DNA from: Globisporangium splendens
Lineage: Eukaryota > Oomycota > Peronosporomycetes > Pythiales > Pythiaceae
DNA: 64,000 bases
Reading direction: 5' to 3'
Assembly (NCBI GenBank): GCA_006386115.1
Contig: VFIW01000010.1
Coordinates: 434,001 to 498,000 of the forward strand
The translations under genes and the position numbers were made by a program. How positions within the stretch are numbered: the stretch's first letter is position 1; each line of letters starts with the position of its first letter. Positions 33,651-45,583 of the stretch are shown here, one piece after another. The notes under the pieces are model-generated. The model was not told where the DNA came from. It saw only the letters and a list, made by a program, of their open reading frames with translations, and searched no databases.

Positions 33651-35833
33651 ATGGCGGACGAGCGTCATGACGGCGGCGTCGACCACCAGCACCATGTGTC
33701 TTCGTCACCACTTTCATCGCGGCAAGCTCCAAGAAGATCTGCTGATGATGACACAAGCGACCTCCGCGACCAGCTACAGCCGCACATGAGTGAACCAGAT
33801 GACCAGCAGCCCCTTTTACAGGAGACAGCGACAGACACAACGGCACCAACCGTACAGGCACGCATTGACGTAAATGGCGTCACGTATATACTCCCGACGA
33901 CGGATGTGGTTGGTGCGCGCCTTCTCAATGCGCTACCGCAGTTCTCGCAGTGGCTCCAGAATGCGAACAGTTCGACGCTACTCCGAAACGATAGTTTACG
34001 ACGACAGAGCTCCGGTGCAGGGCGATTCGCTGGGTCTGGTGTTGGTGACGAGACCAGCAGCCCTGTTGCACGTGATGAAGACAATGATGGGAATAACGAT
34101 AGCTCGCTTGGGACGTTATCAGATCAGCCGGATGGTACCGGCATGTGGAGCGATTCGCCGCCACGCAGCAGAAGACGCGGAGCGTCGTACCCTCGCACGT
34201 CGCCACTGCCGGCGCATGTTGCACGTCGCGGTCTAAACGCATCGCTGCTTGATATTATGGCTGAAAGTGGACGTGATGTCCGGATGGGAGTCGACTCGTC
34301 CACCCAGGATGAACATGAGCATCATGAAGACTCGCCAGCGGATGATGCGGATATCTCAGGGATCCAATCGCCAGCAACCGCTGCAGTGCGCGATGCGAAT
34401 GCGAATAATGCAGTAGCCGGGGAGGAGCAGTCTGCAATGGACGAGCTGCAGACGCTGTTCCGCCGATGCCACCACTCGCTCCCGTTCATCGGCTTGTTCA
34501 TCATCTACTTTGCGTACCAGCACACGACGGGGATCATCGTGTTCTTCGTAGGTACCGTCGCGATCATCGGGCTCGACCAGCGCATGCGGTCCCAGATCGC
34601 GTTGAAGGAGAAAGCGAGCGCGCTGCATCTTGTCGCCATCATGATCATGTGCGCGATCGACATGTTTGCGCTCTGCTGCATCGACGGCGATCCGAATCCG
34701 CTGCGCCATTTCGCCAAGATCGTCCATGGCGATCACCCCGACCGCGTCTTCTGGGACGTCATCTGGACCGTGATCGTCAATGGTGAGTTGTTCGATTACT
34801 TATTGCTTTTGCTTTATTGCAAGATACTCATATCGGTTATCGTGTGTAGATTTCATTATCCGACTCTGCAGCGTGAGTGTGAAAGCCGTCGTGGCGCTCA
34901 TCAAGTCGAATGATCAGGGGTCGTGTTCTTGTGGAAAACGGAATGCAAGGACAGCAAGAGGTGCTGCTGTGCCTGGCACGCAGCATCAACAGTCTGCGTC
35001 TGCGGACTCGCCGTACGTGGACGCGCCCGACCTCGAGAGTCAACCGTTTGACTCCTCGACGGCTGCGTCTCCGCGCGCATCCTCGTCGGTTGCGTTTTAC
35101 AGACGAAAGGTACGTTTCTCGACAAGTTTGTATTTGTATGTACGCTATGACGGAATCATTTTCGCTTGCTGACGGTTGTCTTGTCTATTATCACCACTTA
35201 CAGCGCAAACTGTATGGGATCATTGAGATGTCGTCGATTTTTGTGCGCTCCGTGTTGGCTGGTGTCCCATGGTGCAGTTATTACCAGGTAGGTTCAGAAA
35301 AGTTGGTGGTATTGGTGTATGAGATGTCCAACTAAATTGCGTGAATATTTGTGATAGCTTTGCGCCTCCAAGTTCATCGCCGATGTGTTTACATTTGCCT
35401 ACATCTTTACCAAGGTGCGACGCAAATCCCTCACTAATAATCGCGTTAGTGTTCATGGGTTCCCATTGACCATTGTCCTCTATGATGTCTGGTGTGGTCT
35501 TAGGCGTTGATTCTTGGAACGCAAGGCCGCAAGATCTTTGCGCTCGTGCGCTCGTTCATCACGTTAGGGCTCGAGTACGGCGTGTACGTCTCCCATGAGG
35601 ACCTCGTCGAAGCCGGGAATCCAGACTGCTCGATTTGCTACGAGCCGATGCACTTGCCCGTGAAGCTGTCGTGCTCGCACATGTTTTGCGAGGAGTGCGT
35701 CATGGAATGGTTCGATCGCGAGCGATCGTGTCCGCTCTGCCGCGCTAGCGTTGCCACTTCGCTGCGGGAGCAGGACGAGGTCAAACCTCAGTTTCTCGAT
35801 GGAAGCACCAGTTTATTTCCACAGTTATTTTAA
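33651..35833 (+). CDS. RNFT1/2-like multi-pass membrane RING E3 ubiquitin ligase
   Basis: Five exons (33651-34782, 34850-35109, 35204-35287, 35358-35414, 35504-35833) give 620 residues. The N-terminal 260 residues are disordered and acidic. Hydrophobic segments follow: LPFIGLFIIYFAYQHTTGII, IIVFFVGTVAIIGL, LHLVAIMIMCAIDMFALCCI, a segment around VFWDVIWTVIVNDFII, and weaker ones. The C-terminus carries a C3HC4 RING: CSICYEPMHLPVKLSCSHMF, then CEECVMEWFDRERSCPLC, which closely follows RNFT1/RNFT2, ER ligases linked to degradation of misfolded membrane proteins. A serine-rich insert encoded by exon 2 lies in a loop. Confidence 0.85.
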
Positions 35834-35862
35834 AATGAGCAGCATTATTCCCCAGAGCTACG

Positions 35863-38544
35863 TTACGCTTCCATGACATCCTCGTGCGATTGTTCCTGGA
35901 TGTAGTCGATGGTGATAGCGCCAGGCTCCGAGAGTTTGCCAAGCGTGAATTGTCGCGAAAGCGTGCCTTCCAGTATCGCCCACTCTTTCAGCCCATCCGA
36001 GCTAAACGAACCGACCTCAGGACTCTCGCTCGCAGCAGTAGTAAACGACGAGGCGAATGGTGGAGAGCGCACCTTGATGGACGGGTCAAGTGAGGATGAA
36101 GGGGGTGGGGATGATGATGGAGTTGTTGAAGTCATTGGTGCCATCTCGACGACCTTGAAGCGCATACGTACGTGGATTTCGATCTGAAAGACTCCAAGCT
36201 CCTCGTCACTCACGATGCTCATCTGCACGGGACACGCATCATGCGAAATGGGACAAATCGAGACGCGCTGATGCTGACAGAAGAAGCTGATCGCGTCGTA
36301 GATGTCGCCACCACTCTGGGTTCGCGAACTCCCTCGCAGCACGCGCTCCACGAAGGTCAGTGCCTTTGCTTCGGTGTACTTTGTAAATCGGTTCGTCGGT
36401 GAGTGTGGTGGTAGCGGTGCACTTGGTGATGATGAAGACGCTGGTATTTCAGCATCTAGGTTGGTACCACTGCGCGTACCCCGCTCCTGTTTCGCGTGCT
36501 GCTCGCATTGCTTCCCAAACGCCATGACTTTCATCACGATATACTTGATGACTTCGGAGATGTTGTCCTGTTCGGATCGGTTCGGGTTGCTGCTGTCTGT
36601 GGAGATCAGCTTTTGGTCGACGAGGACTTTGTCGCGCTCCAGGTCTTTAATTATCTGGATCATGCTCAGGTTTCGACTCGATCGTCGCTGTTGCTGTTGA
36701 TGCATTTGCTGCTGTTGGTTGTGGTGTCCAGCATGACTTTGCAGCGGACCATGGGTCTCGATGCGATTTCGTAGCCAGCTCAGTGAGATACAAAGCGGGA
36801 AGTGCCGTGCAAGCACGTGACGGTACTGATCAACATGTTGAACGTCTCGAATGGATCGTTCCAGCATGTACAAATGAAACATGGTGACGCGATCCAGCGC
36901 ATTCATCCAGGCATCGATTTCTGCCTCGCCACCGTCACTCTCAACCACTTCAAACGCGAAGATGCCGTAAGACTCGTGGGATGACTCGGAAGTTTCCGAC
37001 CAAAACGCTGATGTTGCTGCACTGGGGTCGGGACTGTTGCGTGCAATTGGCACTAGAATTTGGATTTGCTGGTGTGATCCACGAGTCATCGATGCTCCCG
37101 AGTCTTGGAATGGAAATGATGAGCTATCGCGAGACCGAGTTGATCCAATTTGAATTCTTCGCACCTGACATCCGTGAAGCTTGATTGTACGAGCAGGCTC
37201 AGGGTGTCCTGGACCTTGCTGTGAGTCTGTGAGCAGCCATGACAAGGAAGTTGGAAGTTTAAATTTGTTGCTGAGACCAGCGAGCGACGCGATTCCAGAC
37301 GTGGAAGCGCTATTCCCATTGTCTCCTGCAGGCAGCGCCATCCTCTCATTTCGAGGAGGAATCTCGTCTCGAACCGGCGTCATCTCGAGTTTCCCATGCT
37401 CCTCGGAAAGCGTACACCACATGTGTTGGCCAACAACGTGCTTTCCAGGAAAAAGCGCTTTCGCCATTGCTCCAGGGGGTTTGCCTCCAGCAGTGTAAGG
37501 CGCGTGGATGAGCGTCAAGTACCCGCTTTTCAAGTGCCGTGGACCGTCAAGTTTCTCCATGTTGAGGCTTTTGAGGATCGCGAGTAGCTCTATGTGTAGA
37601 AGCTCCATGCCAGTGTCACTGAGTTGACCCTCCCAGCGTAGACGTTGCACTGTGAACCACAATTGCCGCACACGCTGGCGTGCGTCACTTTGCACATACA
37701 ATAGCTGGATCGACGCATTGAGGAACACTTCGGATGCTGCTGATGCTGCTGCAAAAGAATCTTCACGTTGCTTGATGTCCTCATGTGCTGGACTTGGAGT
37801 TTCTTCGCCTGGATTTGCCTCGTGGCTTGGCTCTGTGTCCGAGTCCAAGGATTCTGACTTCAATGGTAGAGCTACAGGAGGTGGAGCATTGTCCAACTCT
37901 TTCTCGCATGTGTCAGCTTCAGCTTCTTTCTCACCTTGAGCGACTGCAGCGACACGAATGTTTCCGTCGGACTTGGATCGCATTGCTCTTCGCAGAAAAC
38001 TCAATCGTGACGAAGACGAGGGATGCGACGACGACGTTGACATCCCAGAGGAAGCAGCAGTCGGTGACGCTGTCGAGGTCAGGAGCACCGTTGATTGCTG
38101 CTGCTGCTGCTCACCACTTTGCTCTGCTGCTACTTGCATTCCTCGTCTAAGATCAGATTCGTCGCCTTGAGAGCTTGGCGGCGGTGACTGGACTTGCGTT
38201 ACGGTCACCGGTGGATCTGCTCCCCGCAGCTCGTCTGTTGCCTCATGGTTGGACGAAATGGTCGGCTTCTTTCGGCTGAACGATCGAGATCGCAACACCT
38301 CCGTTGCCTCACTCACACTGCCTGTGCCAGTGTTGTTCTTTTCTTCCGAGGATGTCGGTCGATTGGAGTCTTTATGGCACTGGAAGCATGCTTTAGTTCG
38401 AACTCACTCAGCGCAGTTGTGCCGAGAAAAGCTTGAAATACGTCGCCAGTCTGTCTAAGAAAAGACAAGAAAACCGCTTTGATCAACATCATCCATTCTC
38501 ATTCTCACAGCCATTGTTTCACGCGCTAATCGTGCCTCAGTCAT
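35863..38544 (-). CDS. Large protein with a PH-like domain split by insertions
   Basis: Three exons (38544-38509, 38450-38317, 38275-35863) give 860 residues; the second intron is only 41 nt (GTGAGT...TTCAG), and its removal shifts frame exactly into the long ORF. The N-terminal 200 residues are low-complexity with basic patches (RHPRKKR, RKKP). A PH-like fold appears to begin at LKSGYLTLIHAPY and HMWCTLSEEHGKLEM and to end with the tryptophan helix EIDAWMNALDRVTMFHLYML, separated by about 100 residues of insertions. A helical region and a C-terminal beta-rich segment (QMSIVSDEELGVFQIEIHVR) follow. No catalytic motif is visible. A membrane or phosphoinositide adaptor role is inferred. Confidence 0.62.
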
Positions 38545-38921
38545 AATTTGTTTATTGCCAGGCAGATATTGGCGAAGTCACACCCACGCACCTTGGTTCA
38601 AGATGAAAATCTTACCTTCTGTCGCAAAACGAGAGGAAAAGTCAACGAACTCCTTGCACGCACTTTGCTTTTTGCAATACAAACGTCATCATCCCCTCTA
38701 TATATTTCCTTCATCATCTGTAATTCGTGCTTGCGTGAGCGTGAGCCTCCTCTTTTTCTGCTTTGTTTCTTCTTCCCCGGTTTTGCTGTGTACAAGCCGC
38801 AAAAACACCCATCCCCTTCTCCGTCCTGTTTTTCTTCTGCGTGCCGCGCAATTTGTTCCTTTGTGGTCTTCTTCGCCTCAAACGCAATCAACCGTGCTCT
38901 CCAGCGAGCTTGCTGCTTTCG
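38545..38921. other. Intergenic spacer between two minus-strand genes
   Basis: 3' flank of the mitoferrin-like gene and promoter side of the PH-like gene; nothing else seen. Confidence 0.35.
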
Positions 38922-40941
38922 TCAGTTGTCCGCCATTCTATCGAGCGTCTTCTTTAATACTTCAAAAGTTGTCCACGACACAGCGACGGACGGAGCCTGG
39001 ACTAGCAGGCGAGGGTACACACCGCGGAAGAAGCCGGTCGTGCCTTCCTGCGCTCGAATTTGTACCAATGCGTCAAAGAGACCACGGTATTGCAAGCGCA
39101 TCTTTGGTTCGCCACCGATCATTTTCTACGTGGAAAAGAATGGGAAACGTCAGAATATGCAAAAGTTCTCATGCACACGTCGAAAGGTACTCACCGTTGC
39201 CGCCACTGGGTGCTTAATCGTGCAGGACGTTGGAACCGTGAGAGCCACTCCTCGAGTCTGTAGCTGCGAACATCGGGCACGAGAAGGACACTATGTATGA
39301 ACAATCACGTCACATTGTAAGCGAAAAAAGACTGCTTGTAACGAGCAAAGGGGTAAAAACCTGCAATCCAGATTGCGACGCCGCAAACGAAGCAGTCGTA
39401 GCCGTTGCCGCGCGGGGCCGTACCGAAGGATCTTCTTGCACCAGGAGCAGCTGCGTCTGCAAGCGCGTCTTCGCGACATCCAGCGGGTTCGTGAGCACGC
39501 CAGCCAACGCACCAGCCATTGCACCCGACGCGAAATACGCCGAGATGTTCATTTCGCCGCTCGGATTCAAAATCTTCTTGAAAGTCTCGTTTGCAGACAC
39601 CATAATCATACTACCAGATTGGGAAAACAGCACAATTTGTTAGGGATGTGTTGCCGATCCATATTGACTGTGCGCACAAACATTCCAACGCAAAGCACGT
39701 TACCTGTATGGGAGGTTCATGAAAAACGTCGTCGGGAAACTAATATACAGCGCACGAAATCCTTCTTGTCTGACGATCTGCAGAAGTCATAAAGCATGAG
39801 TACAAGACATCAGCGCGCGTTGCATATCAGACAGCGCGATTACGAGTAAATCCAAGCACCAACCTACCGTCTTGAAACAATCGGTCACTCCACTATAGTA
39901 TCCTAACTGCAAGCGTTGCTTTATGACATCCATTGGCGTCATGATCATGTCGTGGCACACCGTCGCGACAACACCAGCCGCACCTAATTCCAGCCATTCA
40001 AGACACAAAACATTGGGGTTAGTCATACCCAGCAACCAACAGAACTCTCTAGTGCGTATCATAATGGACGCAAGGATGGATGCATTGCGTACCGGAAGCA
40101 ATCGGTGTGTGGTCGGCGCTGTCCGCACCAAGCGTCTTCTTCATGGCTTCAAACACGGAAAAGTACACAGCGTGTGCCGGGAGACTCGCACTGAGCATCG
40201 TGCTCACACCACGGAACAAACGGAGCGGTCCTTCTTCGGCAATGAGCTTCCGCGCGGTTTGTGTTGCCGAGAGCTTGAGCGGCTTCCCATTCACTGGGCA
40301 ACGTTGGCACTGCATGTGGGTCTATTGTTTCAGTGGGAAAACACACACACACACACACACACAGCATTGCATTGCAGGTTAGTAAATACCGCAATAGAAC
40401 ACGATCGAACATGACGCCTTTGTGCATCTTCAGTGTCCAAGTTGACACCGCAGTTGCACGCAGAGCTCCACGCGACTAACACAGCAAGCACGAGGAACAA
40501 GCAAAGGCAAGAGAAGGAGGAAGAGGAAGATCCGCATCGTCACCACCAGAATGCGCGATGCAAAGACACGCAAAACTACATGTGGCGCCTCCAATGACGT
40601 GTTCACCGAAAGCTGCCGACGCGCTCCGTAATCCGCAGCGTCCGTCTACACAGAACCTCCCTTCATCATCTCCCCTCCATCGCTTCGTTCTCCCTTCTTG
40701 CTTTACGCATGCATCTATCCACACACTCATACGCACGCATATACGCGTGAACGGGCCGACGTACTTTGATGGTGTCGATGGGGAAGATGGACACGTGCTC
40801 AGCGACACCCGCGACCGAGCCGGCGAGCATGTGGTGCAGGAACGAGCCCTTCTCGGGCGTCCACTCCTCCCAGTCCTCGTCGATCACGGGTGCGCCGCCA
40901 CCGCCGCCGCTGCTGCTGCTGCTGTTGGTCGTCGTCGCCAT
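38922..40941 (-). CDS. Mitochondrial carrier, mitoferrin (MRS3/4)-like iron transporter
   Basis: Seven exons (40941-40765, 40321-40093, 39983-39868, 39777-39704, 39610-39361, 39263-39195, 39125-38922) give 372 residues. Three carrier repeats each have the P-x-[DE]-x-x-K signature: FPIDTIK, TPMDVIKQRLQ and NPLDVAKTRLQ. Flanking sequences (HHMLAGSVAGVAEHVSIFPI, ASGAAGVVATVCHDMIM, QEGFRALYISFPTTFFMNLP) match mitoferrins, which import ferrous iron across the inner mitochondrial membrane for haem and Fe-S synthesis. A 60-residue insertion with low complexity separates helix 5 from the last matrix helix, longer than usual. ATG 40941 is the first in-frame start in a glycine/serine-rich leader. Intron 1 contains a CA repeat (40341-40363). 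Confidence 0.88.
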
Positions 40942-41630
40942 CGTCTCCGTCGGTCGTTGCGCGGGCGACCACCAGTTCAAACTGTCGGGACAATAGCAAC
41001 AGGCAATAATGCACCATTTGATGAGCGGCGAGCGAGCGAGCGCGCACGGAGCGAATCATATTGCAGGGCGGGTCGCATGCCCTCCAAGCGGCAACTTGCG
41101 ACTCGCTCCCCATAGTGCACTGTGTCATATTTACGCCCTGATGTGGCAACCGAGAGTTGATTGGCGCGTTGCAACCATGTGGAGTGTGTGCGCTGTCCTC
41201 CCCCGTGTCCGCCCTCCCTCTCTCTCTCTCTCTCTTCTTTTGAACCTCTTCATATTAGGTAGAAGGCATAACATGTAAGATTGGCAGTTTTGATTGTTGC
41301 ACCTCGTCGTGCTTTTTTACTACAGTTGCAGAACATTTGGAGACCATAGAGAGAAAATACAAGGGTTTCGAGGTAGAGGATTGGCGATCGTGGTCAGCAG
41401 CAACTCTCTCAGTGATGACGGCCACAACTCGTTTGGGTTTGGCGGCTACGGATGACAGTGAGTGTGTATGTGCATTCGAATAACACGGTGCTGGGTTCAG
41501 TACTAGCGACTGGCTGTCATTTTGTACAAGGCTTTCCCTTTCATTTGCATCGTGCTGTGAATTGTCAGCGTGTTTAGTACACGACGCCGTTTGAGCAGCT
41601 TTCGATTGGCGGAGCTGAGGAAATATCGCA
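40942..41630. other. Upstream region of the carrier gene; no gene supported
   Basis: It contains a TC dinucleotide run (about 41218-41234). A minus-strand open frame runs 41255-41806 without an ATG and without recognised motifs; it may be part of the unresolved locus next to it. Confidence 0.3.
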
Positions 41631-42329
41631 TTACGAAGAGCAGTCTGTGGACGCCGAATAATCACTTGAGAGAGCGGACGAGCAGACGCTCTTGGTGGAT
41701 AACGGTGGACGACGATTTGTTGACCCACTTTCTTTGTGTTGTTTGACAAAATCTGGTGGTGGAGGACGACTTGGAGTTTGCATATCCCGACTAAACGAAT
41801 CTCCAAAAATGATCACTCTGTTTAACATTATCCGGATACCGTGCCTACGTTGCGCGTGTCTCGTCGCCAAAATGGCACAAACATGGTGCGCATTCCGCAG
41901 AACACGCCGCGCCGCATGCAGCGCTTTGTGATGCCTTCTCTGCGTTGAATATGAGTGTGCGGCTTCGCTTCCTCTATCAGCATGCGTCCAGATTGCACTA
42001 GTCGCCGTGAGGAGCCTTCTAGAATGCGGGCGTCGCGGCTGCGCCGATGGAGATGGAGTCTCGATGCGTCAAGCGGGAGAAAGCCACCAAATTCGGCGCT
42101 GCTTCTTCACGTGCAATCTGAACCCAGGTGTCATCCGCTCAGCTTCCGTTCTTGATCCTGCAGTGTACCAGTTGCCGTTTGTGCTCTGCTCTGCTCGTCC
42201 CCCAAAAAAAGTGCACGTTTGCCGATGAGTGAAGTGTCGATCAGCTGAGAAGTCAATTTGCAGGAATGACAGAGACGCGCGACTTGTTCTGGACTCATCC
42301 GCTTGAGTGTTTACCTCTTGAATGCGCAT
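41631..42329 (-). CDS. Unresolved multi-exon locus, serine/proline/arginine-rich product
   Basis: ATG 42329 opens a 5-codon exon (MRIQE, 42329-42315) with a good donor (GTAAAC), joined to an acceptor at 42245 that starts LIDTSLIGKRALFLGDEQSR. A separate minus-strand frame is open from about 42073 to a stop at 41631 and ends PSRPPPPDFVKQHKESG...TDCSS; another short frame (VQIAREEAAPNLVAFSRL) ends near 41,99x. How these exons join could not be decided, so the product and even the number of genes are uncertain. No family was recognised. Confidence 0.28.
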
Positions 42330-42428
42330 TTTCGGTCCAGTGAATTAATCTACTTGACAAATCGGGCAGCTGGCTTGATGTAAACGACTTGCGGTGGCGA
42401 GCGACTAAAGCGCTTGGTGGCTGTCGCT

Positions 42429-43094
42429 CTATAAGGACTTGACGCGGATGCTACCAGATGACTTGGATCGAAGGAAATCGAGCAGCTCGTGTGTGTGCAG
42501 CTCGGGCACGCGGAGCGTAAAATCCGCGCCGGTCGCGCTCTCGTAGTCCTGAGCCACGATGTCCGCAATAAAACGCATGCACGCATGCTTGACGACGTCG
42601 ATGTGCGAGAACGGCACTTTCACGCGCAGCATGGTCGTCGGCACTTTGTCGATGATCTGTGCATGCTCTAGCACCTCCTGCGCGGCCGCGCCGTACGCGC
42701 GAATGAGACCGCCGGTGCCCAGCAGTGTGCCGCCAAAGATGCGCGATACAACGATGCACACGTCCACCAATTGCGCGCGGTGCAGCGCAGCGAGGATCGG
42801 CTTCCCCGCCGTGTTGTGCGGCTCGCCGTCATCCGAGCAGAGCTCGCGGCCGTCGAGCGTCGTGTACGCGTAGCAGTGGTGGCACGCCGACGGGAACTTG
42901 GCGCTCTGTTCTGCGAGCAGCGCCTTCACCTGTCGCTGCGCGCTGTCGCCACTGCTTTCATTGCTGAGATGCGCAGCGGTCTCCGCGCCCGAGACGAGCG
43001 GCCACGCGGCGGCGATGAAGCGCGAGCCCTTGCGCTTGGCGGTCTCGTGCTCCACGGCCAAGCGGATCGTCTTCTTCACCACACCCGTCGCCAT
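42429..43094 (-). CDS. IMPACT/YigZ (UPF0029) family protein
   Basis: Single exon, 221 residues from ATG 43094. The N-terminal domain has the family core KGSRFIAAAWPL, HCYAYTTLDG, CSDDGEPHNTAGKPILAAL, VSRIFGGTLLGTGGLIRAYG; the C-terminal 80 residues are a ferredoxin-like domain as in bacterial YigZ. The eukaryotic IMPACT/Yih1 proteins carry an N-terminal RWD domain and inhibit GCN2; that domain is absent here, so the protein is closer to the bacterial two-domain form. The substrate is unknown, and translation control is a guess from the family. Confidence 0.85.
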   Translation of the reverse strand: MATGVVKKTIRLAVEHETAKRKGSRFIAAAWPLVSGAETAAHLSNESSGDSAQRQVKALLAEQSAKFPSACHHCYAYTTLDGRELCSDDGEPHNTAGKPILAALHRAQLVDVCIVVSRIFGGTLLGTGGLIRAYGAAAQEVLEHAQIIDKVPTTMLRVKVPFSHIDVVKHACMRFIADIVAQDYESATGADFTLRVPELHTHELLDFLRSKSSGSIRVKSL

Positions 43095-43441
43095 TCGTAT
43101 GTGATTGTGTAGCGCTTGTCTGGTTGGTCCAAAAATGCGGAATTACCCCCAATCTGAGCGGAGAAGTGCGCAACGTCATGTCCAGAAAACCTTCAGTATC
43201 AAGTGTTTGCACGATAATGTTCTTGGCTCAATTATAAAGAAGTGTCTTGGATTTATTATTATAACTAAATGCTTCGAATGGGAGATTATTCTGTATAAAC
43301 AGGTATATATGCAGAGTTGACAAAATGCGGGTACAGGGGTCTGATCTTGGTCCGTTGATATGGCACGATGATGGATAGAAATGCTTCACTCTGGAAAACG
43401 AAGCCTCTCGTGCAGCTCAAGAAGAAGACGAATCGTAGACG
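43095..43441. other. Divergent spacer between the YigZ-like gene and aminoacylase copy A
   Basis: No gene or distinct motif seen; short AT-rich stretch near 43230-43320. Confidence 0.35.
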
Positions 43442-45035
43442 ATGGCGGAGCGGAAGGACTCCGTGACGCGCTTCCTAGAGTACCTTCGCATCCCCACGAT
43501 CAGCGGTGAAGGCCCTCGCGGCGCCTACCAGCAGGTGAATGAGCAGCCGGAAATGCGCCATGAGAATCGAGGCTTTTTGTCACTAACCATGCGCCGATGC
43601 ATTCTGTAGGCTGCTGACTGGCTTCGCGACTATCTCGTGGAAGGTAAAATGGCTTGCGCGCTTGGAAGCAATCAGTGTTATAATACTGTGGTTTAACTCT
43701 GTGTTGTATGTGTGTGTGGATATTGCAGTGGGGCTGGAGGTGCAAGTGGTCGCGCCTGTGGAGAACAAGCCGATCGTGTTGGCGACGTGGAAAGGCGAGG
43801 ACCCGACGCTGCCGGGCGTGCTGCTCAATTCGCACTACGACGTTGTGCCTGTGCTGCGCGAGTGCTGGGAGTTCGATCCGTTTGATGTACGTCTGTGTAC
43901 CAATTTCTCTGTTTCTATGTGTGTATGATGTCCTAATTGACGTTTGTTTCTCTCCAAACGCACAGGCGAAAGTACTCGACGACGGCCGAATTTACGGCCG
44001 CGGCACACAGGATATGAAGAGCGTGTCGATCCAGTACGTGGAGGCGATCTTCAAGTTGAAGCGCGCCGGGTTCACGCCCAAGCGCAACGTGTACGTGCTG
44101 CTCGTCCCGGACGAAGAGATCGGCGGCTCGGACGGCATGGAGAAGTTCCTGGACAGCGAGCTCTTCCAGTCCATCCAGCCACTCGCGTTCGCGTTTGACG
44201 AGGGCATCGCCAACCCCGCGGACGCTTTCACGGTGTTTTATGGTGAGCGTGTACCCTGGTGGTTCTACGTTAAGGCCGAAGGTCCCACAGGCCACGGCAG
44301 CCGCTTCATCCAGAACACGGCGACGTCCAAGATCATCGACATCTGCAACAAGGTTGGTTTGTTGCTGCTAGAGCGTGCCATTAGATGTCCATGCATTGGA
44401 CACTTAGCCCAGTTCCTCCTTGTTATGTGACGACGTTGTTGTTGTAGGCGTTGGCGTTTCGTGATGAGCAGGAGAAGGCGCTTGGAGCCGATACGGGCTG
44501 CAAGCACGGCGACATGAAAAAGAAGAAGCTCGGCGATGTCACGACGCTGAACATCACGGTGCTGGAGAGCGGCGTGTCCACAGACGGCGGCAAGACCCAC
44601 GCGCTGAACGTGATCCCGACGCAGGCGATCGCGGGCTTTGACGTCCGCGTCTCGCCGAGCCTCGACCTCACGGAGTTCAAAACCATGCTCGACAAATGGT
44701 GCGCGGCCGAGGGACTCTCGTGGTACTTTGCGCCGTGGTGGAAGGACCCGATTCGGGAGCACTACACGACCAAGATCGATGACGATAACGTGTGGTGGAA
44801 ACTGTTTAAGGGCTCCTGTGAGAAACTGGGTGTGTCCGTGGAAGCCGAAGTGTTCCCTGCTGCGACCGACAGCCGCTTTTTGCGTCGACTCGGTGTCCCT
44901 GCGTTTGGGTTCTCGCCGATGAACAAGACTGAGATCTTGCTCCACGAGCACAACGAGAGTCTGCACAAAGACACGTTCCTGAAAGGCATCGACGTGTACA
45001 CCACGATCTTCCAGGACGTGCTGTCGCACCAGTAA
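43442..45035 (+). CDS. Aminoacylase-1 (M20 metallopeptidase), copy A
   Basis: Five exons (43442-43534, 43610-43643, 43729-43886, 43966-44352, 44448-45035) give 419 residues. Aminoacylase-1 hydrolyses N-acyl-L-amino acids in the cytosol with two zinc ions. Expected residues are present: [11 protein letters not shown] (metal His and Asp), GRGTQDMK (bridging Asp), LLVPDEEIGG (catalytic Glu and metal Glu), [27 protein letters not shown] (lid-domain His) and LLHEHNES (last metal His). No signal peptide. Copy A lacks two introns found in copies B and C. It forms a cluster with them, converging on copy B. Confidence 0.93.
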
Positions 45036-45583
45036 AAGCAAGAAACCTAGTCGAGATAGCACGAGATGGCATGGTTTGCGGAGCAATATATCGAGGAAAA
45101 GTCGTGTGAGTAGAGAGCGGTACGCTGACAAAACTGTTTGGGAAAGAAGTATGTGTTGAGTTTAGACCAGATTGGCTGCTTTCGAGCGCTGCTAATCTGC
45201 GAAACAAAGCAAGGATTTAACACGCATTTGTGGGTGCACGTCGATGGCTTCAGAGAGTGGCTTTGTGCACAATTGCGTTGCCTTCTTAAAATACGCTCAG
45301 GTTCGCGAGAACCCAAATACTAGAGCTACCGAATCAATCGCAAGTGCGCTCGTTGCTTTGTTGTGGTTGTCGGTGTCATGCTTTGCGAGAGAAGACACGG
45401 TTTGGATCACATTCTGTGTTGCAGGGCTTACGGCGGAAGAAAGAGCATTGGGAAAGACCAAGGGTGAGGATTCACAAATAACACTTGGAGCGCCGTCCAT
45501 CCTCGCGACAAACGGTTATTGCAACAACAAAAGTCGCACACACAGCCATAGACTTTCTCAAAACTTGAATGCGACATCCCCAC
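45036..45583. other. Convergent spacer between aminoacylase copies A and B
   Basis: An ATG-initiated 116-codon frame (45244-45594, plus) overlaps the 3' end of copy B antisense and has no recognised domain; judged noncoding. Confidence 0.4.
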
